Positions 31,284-39,964 of a stretch of DNA of 64,000 nucleotides are shown in pieces. The notes below the pieces were generated by a model. That model was given only the letters and a program-made list of their open reading frames with translations, was not told where the DNA came from and did no database searches. Origin of the DNA: Mesorhizobium sp. ORS 3359 (lineage in GTDB: Bacteria; Pseudomonadota; Alphaproteobacteria; Rhizobiales; Rhizobiaceae); assembly GCA_000824845.1 (NCBI GenBank), contig CCNC01000068.1, forward strand, positions 1 to 64,000, given 5' to 3'. The first letter of the stretch is position 1. Every line of letters starts with the position of its first letter. A program made the position numbers and the translations under genes.

Positions 31284-32656
31284 GCGCCAAAGCTTTCGAC
31301 GCCATCGTCATCGGCGCCGGCCAGGCCGGCACGCCACTCGCCGGCCGGCTCAACGCGGCCGGCATGAGCGTGGCGCTGATCGAGCGCAAGCTCATCGGCG
31401 GCACCTGCGTCAACACTGGCTGCATCCCGACCAAGACGATGGTGGCGAGCGCCTATGCCGCGCACCTCGCCCGCCGCGCCGCCGACTATGGCGTGACGGT
31501 TTCCGGTCCCGTCGGCGTCGACTACAAGGCCATCAAGGCGCGCAAGGACAAGGTGTCGGGCGCTTCCCGCACGGGGCTTGAGACCTGGATCGCGGGCATG
31601 GAGAAGTGCACGCTCTATCGCGGCCACGCGCGCTTTGAATCCGCCGACACCGTGCGTGTCGGCGACGAGTTGCTGACCGCGCCAAAGATCTTCCTCAACA
31701 CCGGCGGCCGCGCCTCCGTGCCCGACCTGCCCGGCGTCCACGACATCCCCTATCTCACCAATTCCTCGATGATGGATCTCGATGTCCTGCCCAGCCATCT
31801 GATCGTCGTCGGCGGCAGCTACATCTCGCTCGAATTCGCACAGATGTTCCGCCGCTTCGGCTCCGAGGTCACGGTGATCGAGAAGGCGCCGCGACTGACC
31901 GGCCGCGAGGACGAGGACACGTCCGCCGCCATCCTGTCGATCCTCGAAAACGAAGGCATTACTGTCCATGTCGGCGCCGGCGACATCAGCTTCGCCAGGA
32001 AGGGCAACGAGATCGCCGTGACTTTCTCCACCGGCAAGCCACCGGCGGTGGGCTCGCATGTGCTGCTGGCGCTCGGCCGCGTCCCCAACACCGACGATCT
32101 CGGCCTCGAAAACGCCGGCGTCGAGGTCGACCAGCGCGGCTTCATCGTCGTCGACGACCAGCTGCGCACCAGCGTGCCCGGCATCTGGGCGATGGGCGAC
32201 TGCAACGGCAAGGGCGCCTTCACCCACACCTCCTACAATGACTTCGAGATCGTCGCCGCCAACCTGCTCGACAATGATCCGCGCAAGGTCACCGACCGCA
32301 TCGAGGCCTATGCGCTCTACATTGATCCGCCGCTTGGGCGCTGCGGCATGACGGAAGCCGCGGTGAAGAAATCCGGCCGCCGCGCGCTGGTCGGCCAACG
32401 GCCGATGACGCGTGTCGGCCGCGCGGTCGAAAAAGGCGAGACCCAGGGCTTCATGAAGATCCTGGCCGATGCCGACACCGGCGAGATCCTCGGCTGCGCC
32501 GTGCTCGGGCCGGGCGGCGACGAAGCGATCCACTGCGTGCTCGACCTCATGTACGCCAAGGCGCCGATCTCGACGCTGGCGCGCGCCATGCACATCCATC
32601 CCAATGTCTCGGAGCTGCTGCCGACCATCGCCCAGGAGCTGAAGCCACTGGCTTAG
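31280..32656 (+). CDS. FAD-dependent pyridine nucleotide-disulfide oxidoreductase
   Basis: 458 residues from the ATG that overlaps the preceding gene. Class I flavin disulfide reductase of the mercuric-reductase/dihydrolipoamide-dehydrogenase type. The FAD motif is GAGQAGTPLAGRL (12-24), the redox disulfide GGTCVNTGCIPTKTM (about 40-54), the NAD(P) motif VVGGSYISLEFAQMF (about 174-188), the second FAD motif GIWAMGDCNGKG and the C-terminal dimer domain with HIHPNVSELLPT. The usual His-Pro-Thr wording of DLDH is altered (HPNVSE), as in MerA-like proteins. No mer genes or heavy-metal domain are present, so mercury reduction is not claimed. Confidence 0.88.
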   Translation: MSAKAFDAIVIGAGQAGTPLAGRLNAAGMSVALIERKLIGGTCVNTGCIPTKTMVASAYAAHLARRAADYGVTVSGPVGVDYKAIKARKDKVSGASRTGLETWIAGMEKCTLYRGHARFESADTVRVGDELLTAPKIFLNTGGRASVPDLPGVHDIPYLTNSSMMDLDVLPSHLIVVGGSYISLEFAQMFRRFGSEVTVIEKAPRLTGREDEDTSAAILSILENEGITVHVGAGDISFARKGNEIAVTFSTGKPPAVGSHVLLALGRVPNTDDLGLENAGVEVDQRGFIVVDDQLRTSVPGIWAMGDCNGKGAFTHTSYNDFEIVAANLLDNDPRKVTDRIEAYALYIDPPLGRCGMTEAAVKKSGRRALVGQRPMTRVGRAVEKGETQGFMKILADADTGEILGCAVLGPGGDEAIHCVLDLMYAKAPISTLARAMHIHPNVSELLPTIAQELKPLA

Positions 32657-32780
32657 AGCGAAAACTCTCCGCAGAGCCCGATCTCGTCTTTCTGCATTGC
32701 TGCGTTGCAACAATGACGCTTGTGCGCCGGCCAGGTCCAAAGTCAGTCTCGATTTTGAACCGATTCAGTCCGGACATCCC

Positions 32781-33953
32781 ATGCCGCTGCCGATTCTAGC
32801 GCTTGCCATCGCCTCCTTCTGCATCGGCACCACCGAATTCGTCATCATGGGCCTGCTGCCGGAGGTCGCGGCCGACCTTGGCGTCTCGATCCCTTCGGCT
32901 GGCCTTCTGGTTACCGGTTATGCGCTGGGCGTCGTCTTCGGAGCGCCGATCTTGGCCATGGCAACGGCGCGCCTGCCGCGCAAGCCCGTGCTTGTCGGCC
33001 TCGCCACCCTCTTCGTCATCGGCAACCTCTTCTGCGCCATCGCCCCGAACTACTGGCTGTTGATGGCGGCACGCGTCTTCACCGCTTTCGGCCACGGCGC
33101 CTTTTTCGGCATCGGCTCGGTGGTTGCGGCAAGCCTCGTGCCGCGCAACAAGCGGGCGAGCGCCATCGCGCTGATGTTCGCCGGCCTGACGCTGTCCAAC
33201 ATCCTGGGCGTTCCCGCCGGCACGGCGCTGGGTGAAGCCTTCGGCTGGCGCGCCACTTTCCTCGCCGTCGTCGGCATCGGCCTCGTCTCGGTCGCGGCCA
33301 TCGCCTGGCTGGTGCCGTCCGACGTCGCCGAACCCAGCGGCGGCGGGCTGGTCGGCGAATTGCGCGTGCTCGGCAAGCTGCAGGTCTGGCTGGCGATGCT
33401 GATCGCCTCGCTCGCCTCGGCCAGCCTGTTCGCCGTCTTCACCTACATCAAGCCGTATCTGACCGACGTCTCCGGCCTGTCGACGGCGGCCGTGACCTGG
33501 GTGCTGCTGCTCTTCGGCGCCGGCATGACCATCGGCAACATCATCGGCGGCAGGCTGGCCGACTGGAAGCTGATGCCAACGGTAATCGCCACACTGCTCG
33601 CCATGGCCCTGCTGTTCGCCGTCTTCACCGGACTCGGCGCCATCGCAAGCGTGGCCGTGGCCATCGTCTTCCTGTGGGGCATGCTGATCTTCATCGTCGT
33701 GCCGCCGCTGCAGATCCGAGTCGTCGAGGCGGCCGCCGAAGGGCCGAACCTTGCGGCCACGCTGAACCAGGGCGCCTTCAATGTCGGCAATGCCGGCGGC
33801 GCGTGGATCGGCGGTCTCGCCATCTCCTGGGGCGTGTCCTACGGCAACCTGCCGCTGGTAGGCGCCGCGCTCGCGCTTCTGGCCGTCGCGGTGGCCGTGC
33901 TGTCGCTGTCGCTCGACCGCCGCGCGATCCTGGAGCCGCAGCCCGCTGAATAA
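32781..33953 (+). CDS. MFS efflux transporter (AraJ/CmlA-like)
   Basis: 390 residues from the ATG at 32781; 12 predicted membrane segments. Family text includes GTTEFVIMGLLPEVAADLGVS at the first helix, GAPILAMATARLPRKPVL in the loop between helices 2 and 3, and GHGAFFGIGSVVAASLVP. These proton-driven exporters (AraJ, PbuE, Cmx, SotB relatives) expel sugars, purines or drugs; substrate unknown. Ribosome site weak (CGGACATCCC). It stands alone, 124 bases behind the disulfide reductase. Confidence 0.88.
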   Translation: MPLPILALAIASFCIGTTEFVIMGLLPEVAADLGVSIPSAGLLVTGYALGVVFGAPILAMATARLPRKPVLVGLATLFVIGNLFCAIAPNYWLLMAARVFTAFGHGAFFGIGSVVAASLVPRNKRASAIALMFAGLTLSNILGVPAGTALGEAFGWRATFLAVVGIGLVSVAAIAWLVPSDVAEPSGGGLVGELRVLGKLQVWLAMLIASLASASLFAVFTYIKPYLTDVSGLSTAAVTWVLLLFGAGMTIGNIIGGRLADWKLMPTVIATLLAMALLFAVFTGLGAIASVAVAIVFLWGMLIFIVVPPLQIRVVEAAAEGPNLAATLNQGAFNVGNAGGAWIGGLAISWGVSYGNLPLVGAALALLAVAVAVLSLSLDRRAILEPQPAE

Positions 33954-33965
33954 AGCTCGGCGTTG

Positions 33966-34015
33966 CGCCGTAGCAGGCTCGACGCCTCGCCCTAGCCGGC
34001 TGTTGCCCTACGGCG
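33966..34015. repeat. Imperfect inverted repeat between MFS and deacylase genes
   Basis: CGCCGTAG (33966-33973) pairs with CTACGGCG (34008-34015), enclosing several AGCC/GGCT palindromes. It could fold into a branched hairpin after the MFS gene. No T-run, so it is not called a terminator. Confidence 0.4.
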
Positions 34016-34087
34016 TAGCCGGGCTGGACCACTCGACATCCCAGCCGCGAGCAGGCATTTGGGTGGCCTCTTCATTCGGAGGCCCCC

Positions 34088-35143
34088 ATGCAGAAGACGA
34101 TCGAACGCATTGCCGGCGACGCCGAAGGCACGATTTACGAATTCCCGGTCTTCCGCTTCGAAGGCAAGGACAAGGCGGCCCCTTCCGCCTATCTGCAGGC
34201 CGCTCTTCATGCCGGCGAACTGCCGGGCGTCGTCGCCATCGACGCGCTGATGCCGATACTCGCCAAGGCCGAAACCGAGGGCCGCATCAGGGGTCCGATC
34301 ACGGTCGTGCCCTGGGCCAACCCGATCGGCCGCGCGCAATATCATTTCGGCGAGCATCAGGGCCGCTTCAACCTTGGCACCCGCACTAACTTCAACCGCT
34401 CCTTCCCGTTGGTTGCGGCGCCCGACGCCAGGCTTTTGCCGGATGTCAGCCTCGGCGGCGCCGACCGCCGGCTGAAGAACCGGCTCGTCCAGCTCTCGCT
34501 CGGCAGCGACATCGTGCTCGATCTCCACTGCGACGACGAAGGCCTCGCCTATCTCTACATCCACACCAGCCTGTGGCCGCATATGGCCGACTGCGCCGCC
34601 GCCATGGGCGCCGAGGCTGTCCTTTTGTGGAGCGAGGACAGCACCGGCACCTTCGAGGGCGCCTCGATCATGCCCTACCAGAACGTGCCCGCGAGCGTCG
34701 CGCGCTTCGAGCGTCGCGTCGTCACCACGGTCGAATATCGCGGCATGCTCGACGTTGATGGCGCGCTGGCCGCGTCCGACGCGGAAGGCCTCTACCGCCT
34801 GCTGGTGACACGCGGCGGCGTGCAGGACTCGTCCGTGCCGAAATTCGAGACATTTTCCGGACCGGTCGTGCCGCTCGAGAACATCGACATGATGCCCTCG
34901 CCCAGAGCCGGCGCGATCCTCTACGACGTCAAGCCCGGCGACCGCGTCAACAAGGGCGACAGGCTGGCGACGATCGTGCACGCGCCCGGCGAGGCCGGCG
35001 GCCGCACGGAAGTGTTTGCACCGCAGTCGGGCTTCATCCTGACCCGCCGCGCGCGGCGCATCATCCGCGCCGGCGAGGACCTTCTGAAGCTCGCCGGCGA
35101 CGGCAGGAGCAGCGACGCGCGGTCGGGCACGCTGGAGGATTGA
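34088..35143 (+). CDS. Succinylglutamate desuccinylase/aspartoacylase-family protein
   Basis: 351 residues, preceded by CGGAGGCCCCC. A zinc carboxypeptidase-like (M14/AstE) fold: zinc ligands His and Glu in AALHAGELPG (about 38-47) and the histidine in IVLDLHCDDEG (about 142-152). RTNFNRSFP (about 100-108) supplies substrate-binding arginines. The last 70 residues form a biotinyl-lipoyl-like barrel (AGAILYDVKPGDRVNKGDRLA), as in ectoine-hydrolysis DoeB-type and related deacylases. It should remove an N-acyl group from an amino acid derivative; substrate not settled. It lies upstream of the trp leader and is not part of that unit. Confidence 0.86.
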   Translation: MQKTIERIAGDAEGTIYEFPVFRFEGKDKAAPSAYLQAALHAGELPGVVAIDALMPILAKAETEGRIRGPITVVPWANPIGRAQYHFGEHQGRFNLGTRTNFNRSFPLVAAPDARLLPDVSLGGADRRLKNRLVQLSLGSDIVLDLHCDDEGLAYLYIHTSLWPHMADCAAAMGAEAVLLWSEDSTGTFEGASIMPYQNVPASVARFERRVVTTVEYRGMLDVDGALAASDAEGLYRLLVTRGGVQDSSVPKFETFSGPVVPLENIDMMPSPRAGAILYDVKPGDRVNKGDRLATIVHAPGEAGGRTEVFAPQSGFILTRRARRIIRAGEDLLKLAGDGRSSDARSGTLED

Positions 35144-35178
35144 GGTCGGGCGGTCTTCACCATCCAGGTGAAATCCAG

Positions 35179-35207
35179 TTGCACCGACCTCCATTCGCCG
35201 CTATGGG
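35179..35207 (+). promoter_or_regulatory. Candidate promoter of trpL-trpE(G)
   Basis: TTGCAC (35179-35184), 17-base spacer, TATGGG (35202-35207). The first purine seven bases past the -10 box is the A of the trpL ATG at 35215. That spacing would give a leaderless trpL mRNA, the arrangement I recall for Sinorhizobium meliloti trpE(G). Confidence 0.6.
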
Positions 35208-35214
35208 AGTCGGC

Positions 35215-35259
35215 ATGAACATGCGTTCGAACAAGACCGTTTGGTGGTGGGCTCGCTGA
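35215..35259 (+). CDS. trpL: trp leader peptide with three consecutive Trp codons
   Basis: 14 residues, MNMRSNKTVWWWAR. The three tandem TGG codons and the closing Ala-Arg match the peTrpL peptides of rhizobia. When charged tRNA-Trp is scarce the ribosome stalls at WWW, an antiterminator forms and trpE(G) is read; when Trp is plentiful the terminator at 35299-35336 forms. In S. meliloti the released leader RNA and the peptide have further roles in trans. A second in-frame ATG (35221) follows, and GGGAG lies upstream, but leaderless initiation is also possible. Confidence 0.9.
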   Translation: MNMRSNKTVWWWAR

Positions 35260-35298
35260 CAGCGGCCGGTTCGTGCGTGTGCGCGTGAAAATGAGGGT

Positions 35299-35336
35299 GG
35301 CCGCAGCGGAATGTCCGGGCGGCCATTTGTTTTTTA
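35299..35336 (+). terminator. trp attenuator terminator
   Basis: GGCCGC-AG-CGG (35299-35309), loop AATGT, CCG-G-GCGGCC (35315-35324), then ATTTGTTTTTTA. A nine-pair stem with a small internal loop and a long T-run, 40 bases after the trpL stop and 46 before the trpE(G) start. Upstream segments rich in GTGCGTGTGCGCGTG can pair with it to give the antiterminator. Confidence 0.88.
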
Positions 35337-35381
35337 GAGCCATTCCCGGGTCCGTTGCCCAAAACGCTGATGGAGACGGCA

Positions 35382-37571
35382 ATGACGACTAAAGTTCTGG
35401 ACAACGGGGCCGAGCGCTTCGTCACCGCCGGCGGCGTGACGATCACCCGCGAACGGCACGACAGGCCCTATGAAGGCGCGATCGACGCCTATGTCGATGG
35501 CCTGAATTCACGCCGCGGCGCGGTGTTTTCCTCGAACTACGAGTATCCGGGCCGCTACACACGCTGGGATACCGCCATCATCGATCCGCCGCTGGTGATC
35601 TCCGCGCGCGGCCGCGCCATGCGCATCGAAGCGCTGAACAAGCGCGGCGAAGTGCTCTTGCCCGTGATCGGAAAGGCGCTTGACGCGCTGAGCGAAGTGA
35701 CGATCGCGGAGACCTCGAAGACGCTGATCCGCCTCGATGTGGCAAAACCCGGCCGCGTCTTTACCGAAGAGGAGCGCAGCCGCGTTCCGTCCGTCTTCAC
35801 CGTGCTGCGCGCCATCACCGCTTTGTTCAAGACCGCCGAGGATGCCAATCTCGGCCTTTACGGCGCCTTCGGCTACGATCTCGCCTTCCAGTTCGATCCG
35901 GTCGACTACAAGCTCGAGCGCAAGGAAAGCCAGCGCGACCTGGTGCTGTTCCTGCCCGACGAGATTCTCGTCGTCGACCATTATTCGACCAAGGCCTGGA
36001 CCGACCGCTACGACTATTCCGGCGAGGGCTTTTCGACCGAAGGCCTGGCGCGCGATGCCCATGTCGAGCCGTTCAGGACCGCCGACCGCATCCCGCTGCG
36101 CGGCGACCACGAACCGGGCGAATACGCCAACCTGGTGCGGCGCGCCATGGAAAGCTTCAAGCGCGGCGACCTGTTCGAGGTCGTGCCTGGACAGATGTTC
36201 TACGAGCGCTGCGAGACCCAGCCCTCCGACATCTCGCGCAAGCTGAAATCGATCAATCCCTCGCCCTATTCCTTCTTCATCAATCTCGGCGAGAACGAAT
36301 ATCTGATCGGCGCCTCGCCGGAGATGTTCGTGCGTGTCAACGGCCGCCGCGTCGAAACCTGCCCGATCTCGGGCACCATCAAGCGTGGCGATGACGCCAT
36401 TTCCGATAGCGAGCAGATCCTGAAGCTGCTCAACTCCAAGAAGGACGAATCCGAGCTCACCATGTGCTCGGATGTCGACCGCAACGACAAGTCGCGCGTC
36501 TGCGAGCCAGGCTCGGTGCGCGTCATCGGCCGCCGCCAGATCGAGATGTATTCGCGCCTGATCCACACCGTCGACCACATCGAAGGCCGGCTGCGCGAAG
36601 GCATGGACGCCTTCGACGCCTTCCTCTCGCACGCCTGGGCGGTCACCGTCACCGGCGCGCCGAAGCTTTGGGCCATGCGCTTCATCGAGCAGAACGAGAA
36701 GAGCCCGCGCGCCTGGTATGGCGGGGCGATCGGCATGGTCAATTTCAACGGCGACATGAACACCGGGCTCACCTTGCGCACCATCCGCATCAAGGACGGC
36801 ATCGCCGAGGTGCGCGCCGGCGCCACGCTGCTTTTCGACAGCGTGCCCGAGGAAGAAGAAGCCGAAACCGAACTGAAGGCATCCGCCATGCTCTCCGCCA
36901 TCCGCGACGCCAAGACCGGCAACGCCGCAGGCGCCGAGCGCGCCACCGCGCGCGTCGGCGACGGCGTCAACATCCTGCTGGTCGACCACGAGGACTCCTT
37001 CGTCCACACGCTGGCCAACTACTTCCGCCAGACCGGCGCCAATGTCTCCACTGTGCGCACCCCGGTGCCGGAGGAAGTCTTCGAGCGGCTGAAGCCCGAT
37101 CTCGTCGTGCTGTCGCCCGGACCGGGCACGCCGACGGATTTCGACTGCGCCGCCACCATTAAAAGGGCGCGCAGCCGCGACCTGCCGATCTTCGGTGTCT
37201 GCCTCGGCCTGCAGGCGCTGGCCGAAGCCTATGGCGGCGAATTGCGGCAGTTGCACATCCCCATGCACGGCAAGCCCTCGCGCATCCGCGTCTCGAAGCC
37301 CGGCATCATCTTCTCAGGCCTGCCCAAGGAAGTGACCGTCGGCCGCTATCACTCGATCTTCGCAGATCCGGTGCGGCTGCCTGATGGTTTCGTTGTCACT
37401 GCCGAGACCGAGGACGGCATCATCATGGCCTTCGAGCATCGCAAGGAGCCGATCGCGGCGGTGCAGTTCCATCCGGAATCGATCATGACGCTCGGCCACA
37501 ATGCGGGCATGCGCATCATCGAGAACATCGTCGCGCATCTGCCGCGCAAGGCCAAGGAAAAGGCCGCGTAG
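35382..37571 (+). CDS. trpE(G): Anthranilate synthase, fused TrpE-TrpG
   Basis: 729 residues from the ATG at 35382 (GGAGACGGCA site), the length of the S. meliloti fusion. It makes anthranilate from chorismate and glutamine, the first step of tryptophan synthesis. The TrpE part (1-510) carries chorismate-binding text ([55 protein letters not shown]). The TrpG part (about 530-725) is a class I amidotransferase with the catalytic cysteine in [15 protein letters not shown] and the His-Glu pair in [10 protein letters not shown]. The fusion and the upstream three-Trp attenuator are rhizobial hallmarks. Confidence 0.95.
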   Translation: MTTKVLDNGAERFVTAGGVTITRERHDRPYEGAIDAYVDGLNSRRGAVFSSNYEYPGRYTRWDTAIIDPPLVISARGRAMRIEALNKRGEVLLPVIGKALDALSEVTIAETSKTLIRLDVAKPGRVFTEEERSRVPSVFTVLRAITALFKTAEDANLGLYGAFGYDLAFQFDPVDYKLERKESQRDLVLFLPDEILVVDHYSTKAWTDRYDYSGEGFSTEGLARDAHVEPFRTADRIPLRGDHEPGEYANLVRRAMESFKRGDLFEVVPGQMFYERCETQPSDISRKLKSINPSPYSFFINLGENEYLIGASPEMFVRVNGRRVETCPISGTIKRGDDAISDSEQILKLLNSKKDESELTMCSDVDRNDKSRVCEPGSVRVIGRRQIEMYSRLIHTVDHIEGRLREGMDAFDAFLSHAWAVTVTGAPKLWAMRFIEQNEKSPRAWYGGAIGMVNFNGDMNTGLTLRTIRIKDGIAEVRAGATLLFDSVPEEEEAETELKASAMLSAIRDAKTGNAAGAERATARVGDGVNILLVDHEDSFVHTLANYFRQTGANVSTVRTPVPEEVFERLKPDLVVLSPGPGTPTDFDCAATIKRARSRDLPIFGVCLGLQALAEAYGGELRQLHIPMHGKPSRIRVSKPGIIFSGLPKEVTVGRYHSIFADPVRLPDGFVVTAETEDGIIMAFEHRKEPIAAVQFHPESIMTLGHNAGMRIIENIVAHLPRKAKEKAA

Positions 37572-37576
37572 GGAGG

Positions 37577-38524
37577 ATGACCGAGGCGCGGGACACGACG
37601 ACGGCCGCGGCGAAAGCTGCGACCAGGCAGAAAGTCGCCAGGCTCGCCTTCTGGTCGATCGTCGTCGCGTTCGCCGTGCTCGCCCTCAAGGTGGCCGCCT
37701 GGTACATCACGGGCTCCGTCGCGCTTTATTCGGATGCGGCGGAATCGATCGTCAACGTCATCGCCTCGGCCGCCGCCTTCTGGGCGATCCAGGTCAGCTA
37801 CAAGCCGGCCGACCAGGACCATCCCTTCGGCCACCACAAGGCTGAATACTTCTCCGCCGTGCTCGAGGGCGTGCTGATCGTCGTCGCGGCGCTCCTGATC
37901 CTCAACGAGGTCTGGCAGTCGTGGCAGCATCCGGCCCCGCTCGAGCAGCCCTGGAAGGGTCTCGCCGTCAACAGCTTGGCAACCATCGTCAACGCGATCT
38001 GGGCCTGGACTCTGATCCAGGTCGGCCGCAACGCGAAGTCGCCAGCGTTGGTCGCCGATGGCCAGCACATCATGACCGACGTGGTGACGTCCGTTGGCGT
38101 GCTTGGCGGCCTTGTCGGCGCGGTACTCACCGGTTGGCAGATCCTCGATCCGGCATTGGCCGTGATCGTCGCGCTCAACATCCTGTGGCAAGGCTGGCAT
38201 GTCATCGGCTCGTCGATGAACGGCCTGATGGACCGCGCCGTCGACAACCACGAACACATGCAGATCCGCGACATCATCTCGGCCAATTCGAAAGGCGCGC
38301 TCGAGGTGCATGACCTGAAGACGCGCATCGCTGGACGCGCCACCTTCATCGAGTTCCACCTTGTCGTCGACGCCGACATGACCGTCGGCGCCAGCCATGT
38401 CATCTGCGATCGCATCGAGGACGCGTTGAAGGCCGAGATCCCCTCGGTGCGCGTCACCATCCATGTCGAGCCGGACGACGAGGCGAAGCTACCGAAGGGC
38501 ACCACCGCGGTGCCTTTCGCGTAA
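37577..38524 (+). CDS. Cation diffusion facilitator (CDF) metal exporter
   Basis: 315 residues starting 5 bases after trpE(G), so likely co-transcribed though unrelated. Six membrane segments. The metal site of the family is seen in helix II (SVALYSDAAESIVNV) and helix V (ADGQHIMTDVVTSVGV), and the DHPFGHHKAEYF motif follows helix II. The cytoplasmic C-terminal domain (about 215-300) has HDLKTRIAGRATFIEFHLVVD. These proton antiporters export Zn, Mn, Fe or Co. The DxxxD-type pairs in the transport site would allow Mn or Zn/Fe; the substrate cannot be fixed here. Confidence 0.9.
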   Translation: MTEARDTTTAAAKAATRQKVARLAFWSIVVAFAVLALKVAAWYITGSVALYSDAAESIVNVIASAAAFWAIQVSYKPADQDHPFGHHKAEYFSAVLEGVLIVVAALLILNEVWQSWQHPAPLEQPWKGLAVNSLATIVNAIWAWTLIQVGRNAKSPALVADGQHIMTDVVTSVGVLGGLVGAVLTGWQILDPALAVIVALNILWQGWHVIGSSMNGLMDRAVDNHEHMQIRDIISANSKGALEVHDLKTRIAGRATFIEFHLVVDADMTVGASHVICDRIEDALKAEIPSVRVTIHVEPDDEAKLPKGTTAVPFA

Positions 38525-38572
38525 GGCAATTCACATCGCAGCGATGGAAATTTCGTCGAAGCCTTCCAACTT

Positions 38573-38632
38573 CGTCATTCCAGGGCGGAGCAGGAGCGAA
38601 GCTCCGTCGCGAAGACCCTGGAATCCATGCCG
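38573..38632 (+). repeat. Hairpin repeat, left copy
   Basis: Starts GTCATTCCAGGGCGGAGCAG and ends AAGACCCTGGAATCCATGCC. The outer stem CCAGGG/CCCTGG closes a hairpin of about 42 bases. It is 62 bases upstream of an inverted copy (38694-38754). This GGCGGAGCAAGGAGCGAAGC wording is a common dispersed element in alphaproteobacteria. Confidence 0.8.
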
Positions 38633-38693
38633 TTACCTTTGCCAAAGCGTGCAACGTAGCAGAATTCTGCACCGTGGCGGCGCTTCAAAGTAG

Positions 38694-38754
38694 CGGCATG
38701 GATTCTATGGTCTGCGCCGCGTCGCTTCGCTCCTTGCTCCGCCATAGAATGACG
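38694..38754 (-). repeat. Hairpin repeat, right copy (inverted)
   Basis: Inverted copy of 38573-38632. Its outer stem is CTATGG/CCATAG where the left copy has CCAGGG/CCCTGG: two stem positions differ and both partners differ each time, so pairing is kept. The pair can also fold together as a roughly 180-base cruciform. Confidence 0.8.
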
Positions 38755-38763
38755 AGGCGCTGG

Positions 38764-39864
38764 TTACGGCGCACACGCCGACTGCGGCAGCGGCGTCAAC
38801 CGATAGACCTTGTCGTCGGACTTCGTCTTGCCACCCGCCGCCGTCGAGCAGAGATCGACCACCGCGACCGCATTGTTGGGGTTGGCCAGCATCATCGTGC
38901 CGTTGGGCCCGCGCTTGAGAAAAATCTCCTTCTGCGAGATGTCGCAGGAAAAATCGCTCATCTTGGAGCTTGCCGAGCAGCGCCACTGGTCGGCCTCGCC
39001 CTGGCAGGAATAGGTCTGCGTGACCTTTTTCCCTTTCTGCCTGGTTGTCACCGAAACGGCGATATCGGCGCTGTCGGGCCAGGTCGCGGCATCGCCGCCG
39101 GCCGCGAAGGAAGCGAGCTCGACCGGCCCGCGGAAGACGCGGATCGATTGCGTCAGCTGGTTGGGATGTGTTTTCAGATGCGCATCGTCATAGTCGCGCC
39201 CGAAGCAGAAGGGCTGATCGGGCTTCAGCCGTACGCGCAGCGGATCACCCAGCGCCGGGTCGATGGGGTCGATGCGTGCGAACTCCGCCTTGCAGGTCTC
39301 GGCCGGCATCGGATCCAGCTTGAAATTGTCGTCCTCGCTGCCCAGCGCCTGCCTGTTGTACTCGGCTTTGCCGAGGTCCTCCTCCGCGCCGGCGTCGAGA
39401 TACACGTCAGGCTGTACGTTGGAGAGCATCAGCCGGCCCTTGTCGTCGACTTTCAGCGAGGCGAGCGTGCGGTCGCAATCCATGCCGCAACGGATGCCAC
39501 TCGCCTTGTCGCTCGGATCCTCCTTGTTGCACCAGCCGGCCGCCCAGTCGGGCTTCTTGGCGCCGCGCACGGTGGTGGTGAGGAAGCCGTTATAGGAAGT
39601 ATCCTGGTTGGCGGGGGGTTCTTCGTTCGGCCGGCTGACCGGATCATGGCCATAGAAAAAGAAGATGCGCGCCACTTTCTGATGCGGATGCGCCTTGAGA
39701 TGGGCGGCGTCGTAGATGCGGCCGAAGCAGACATCGGCACCGGTCGGGCTGAGCTCGGGAAGTTTGGGCGGCTGTTCGCCGCGCGCCGCGCCGGCAAAAG
39801 CGGCAAGGGCGGCGCAAAGCGCTACGCCCGCCATGGTCCTCCCCACAACGGCCTTCGATGCCAT
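38764..39864 (-). CDS. Exported protein made of two copies of one cysteine-rich domain
   Basis: 366 residues with a signal peptide (MASKAVVGRTMAGVALCAALAAFAGAARG, 1-29). The mature protein is an internal duplication. Residues 46-190 begin CFGRIYDAAHLKAHPHQ and residues 220-364 begin CFGRDYDDAHLKTHPNQ. Later landmarks also match in order: FLTTTVRGAKK with VSVTTRQKGKK, CGMDCD with CSASS...CD, SLKVDDKGRLMLSN with FLKRGPNGTMMLAN, and DDNFKLDPMPAETC with DDKVYRLTPLPQSAC. Each half has four to five cysteines, suggesting disulfides in the periplasm. I do not recognise the family and cannot give a function. Likely single-gene unit. Confidence 0.78.
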   Translation of the reverse strand: MASKAVVGRTMAGVALCAALAAFAGAARGEQPPKLPELSPTGADVCFGRIYDAAHLKAHPHQKVARIFFFYGHDPVSRPNEEPPANQDTSYNGFLTTTVRGAKKPDWAAGWCNKEDPSDKASGIRCGMDCDRTLASLKVDDKGRLMLSNVQPDVYLDAGAEEDLGKAEYNRQALGSEDDNFKLDPMPAETCKAEFARIDPIDPALGDPLRVRLKPDQPFCFGRDYDDAHLKTHPNQLTQSIRVFRGPVELASFAAGGDAATWPDSADIAVSVTTRQKGKKVTQTYSCQGEADQWRCSASSKMSDFSCDISQKEIFLKRGPNGTMMLANPNNAVAVVDLCSTAAGGKTKSDDKVYRLTPLPQSACAP

Positions 39865-39964
39865 GCGATCCTCCTCCCACCGACACGACTGCTTTATGGT
39901 AGTCTAGGAGACCCGCCTGGACCATGCAAAAATCGCGCGAGCAGGCCGGCAAACGGAGGATAGG

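Noticed and set aside
31280..32656. Mercuric reductase MerA
   Set aside because: It has the disulfide motif but no N-terminal metal-binding domain, no C-terminal vicinal cysteines and no mer neighbours.
35508..37268. 586-codon minus-strand frame over trpE(G)
   Set aside because: Antisense shadow of a certain enzyme gene; composition typical of a non-coding frame.
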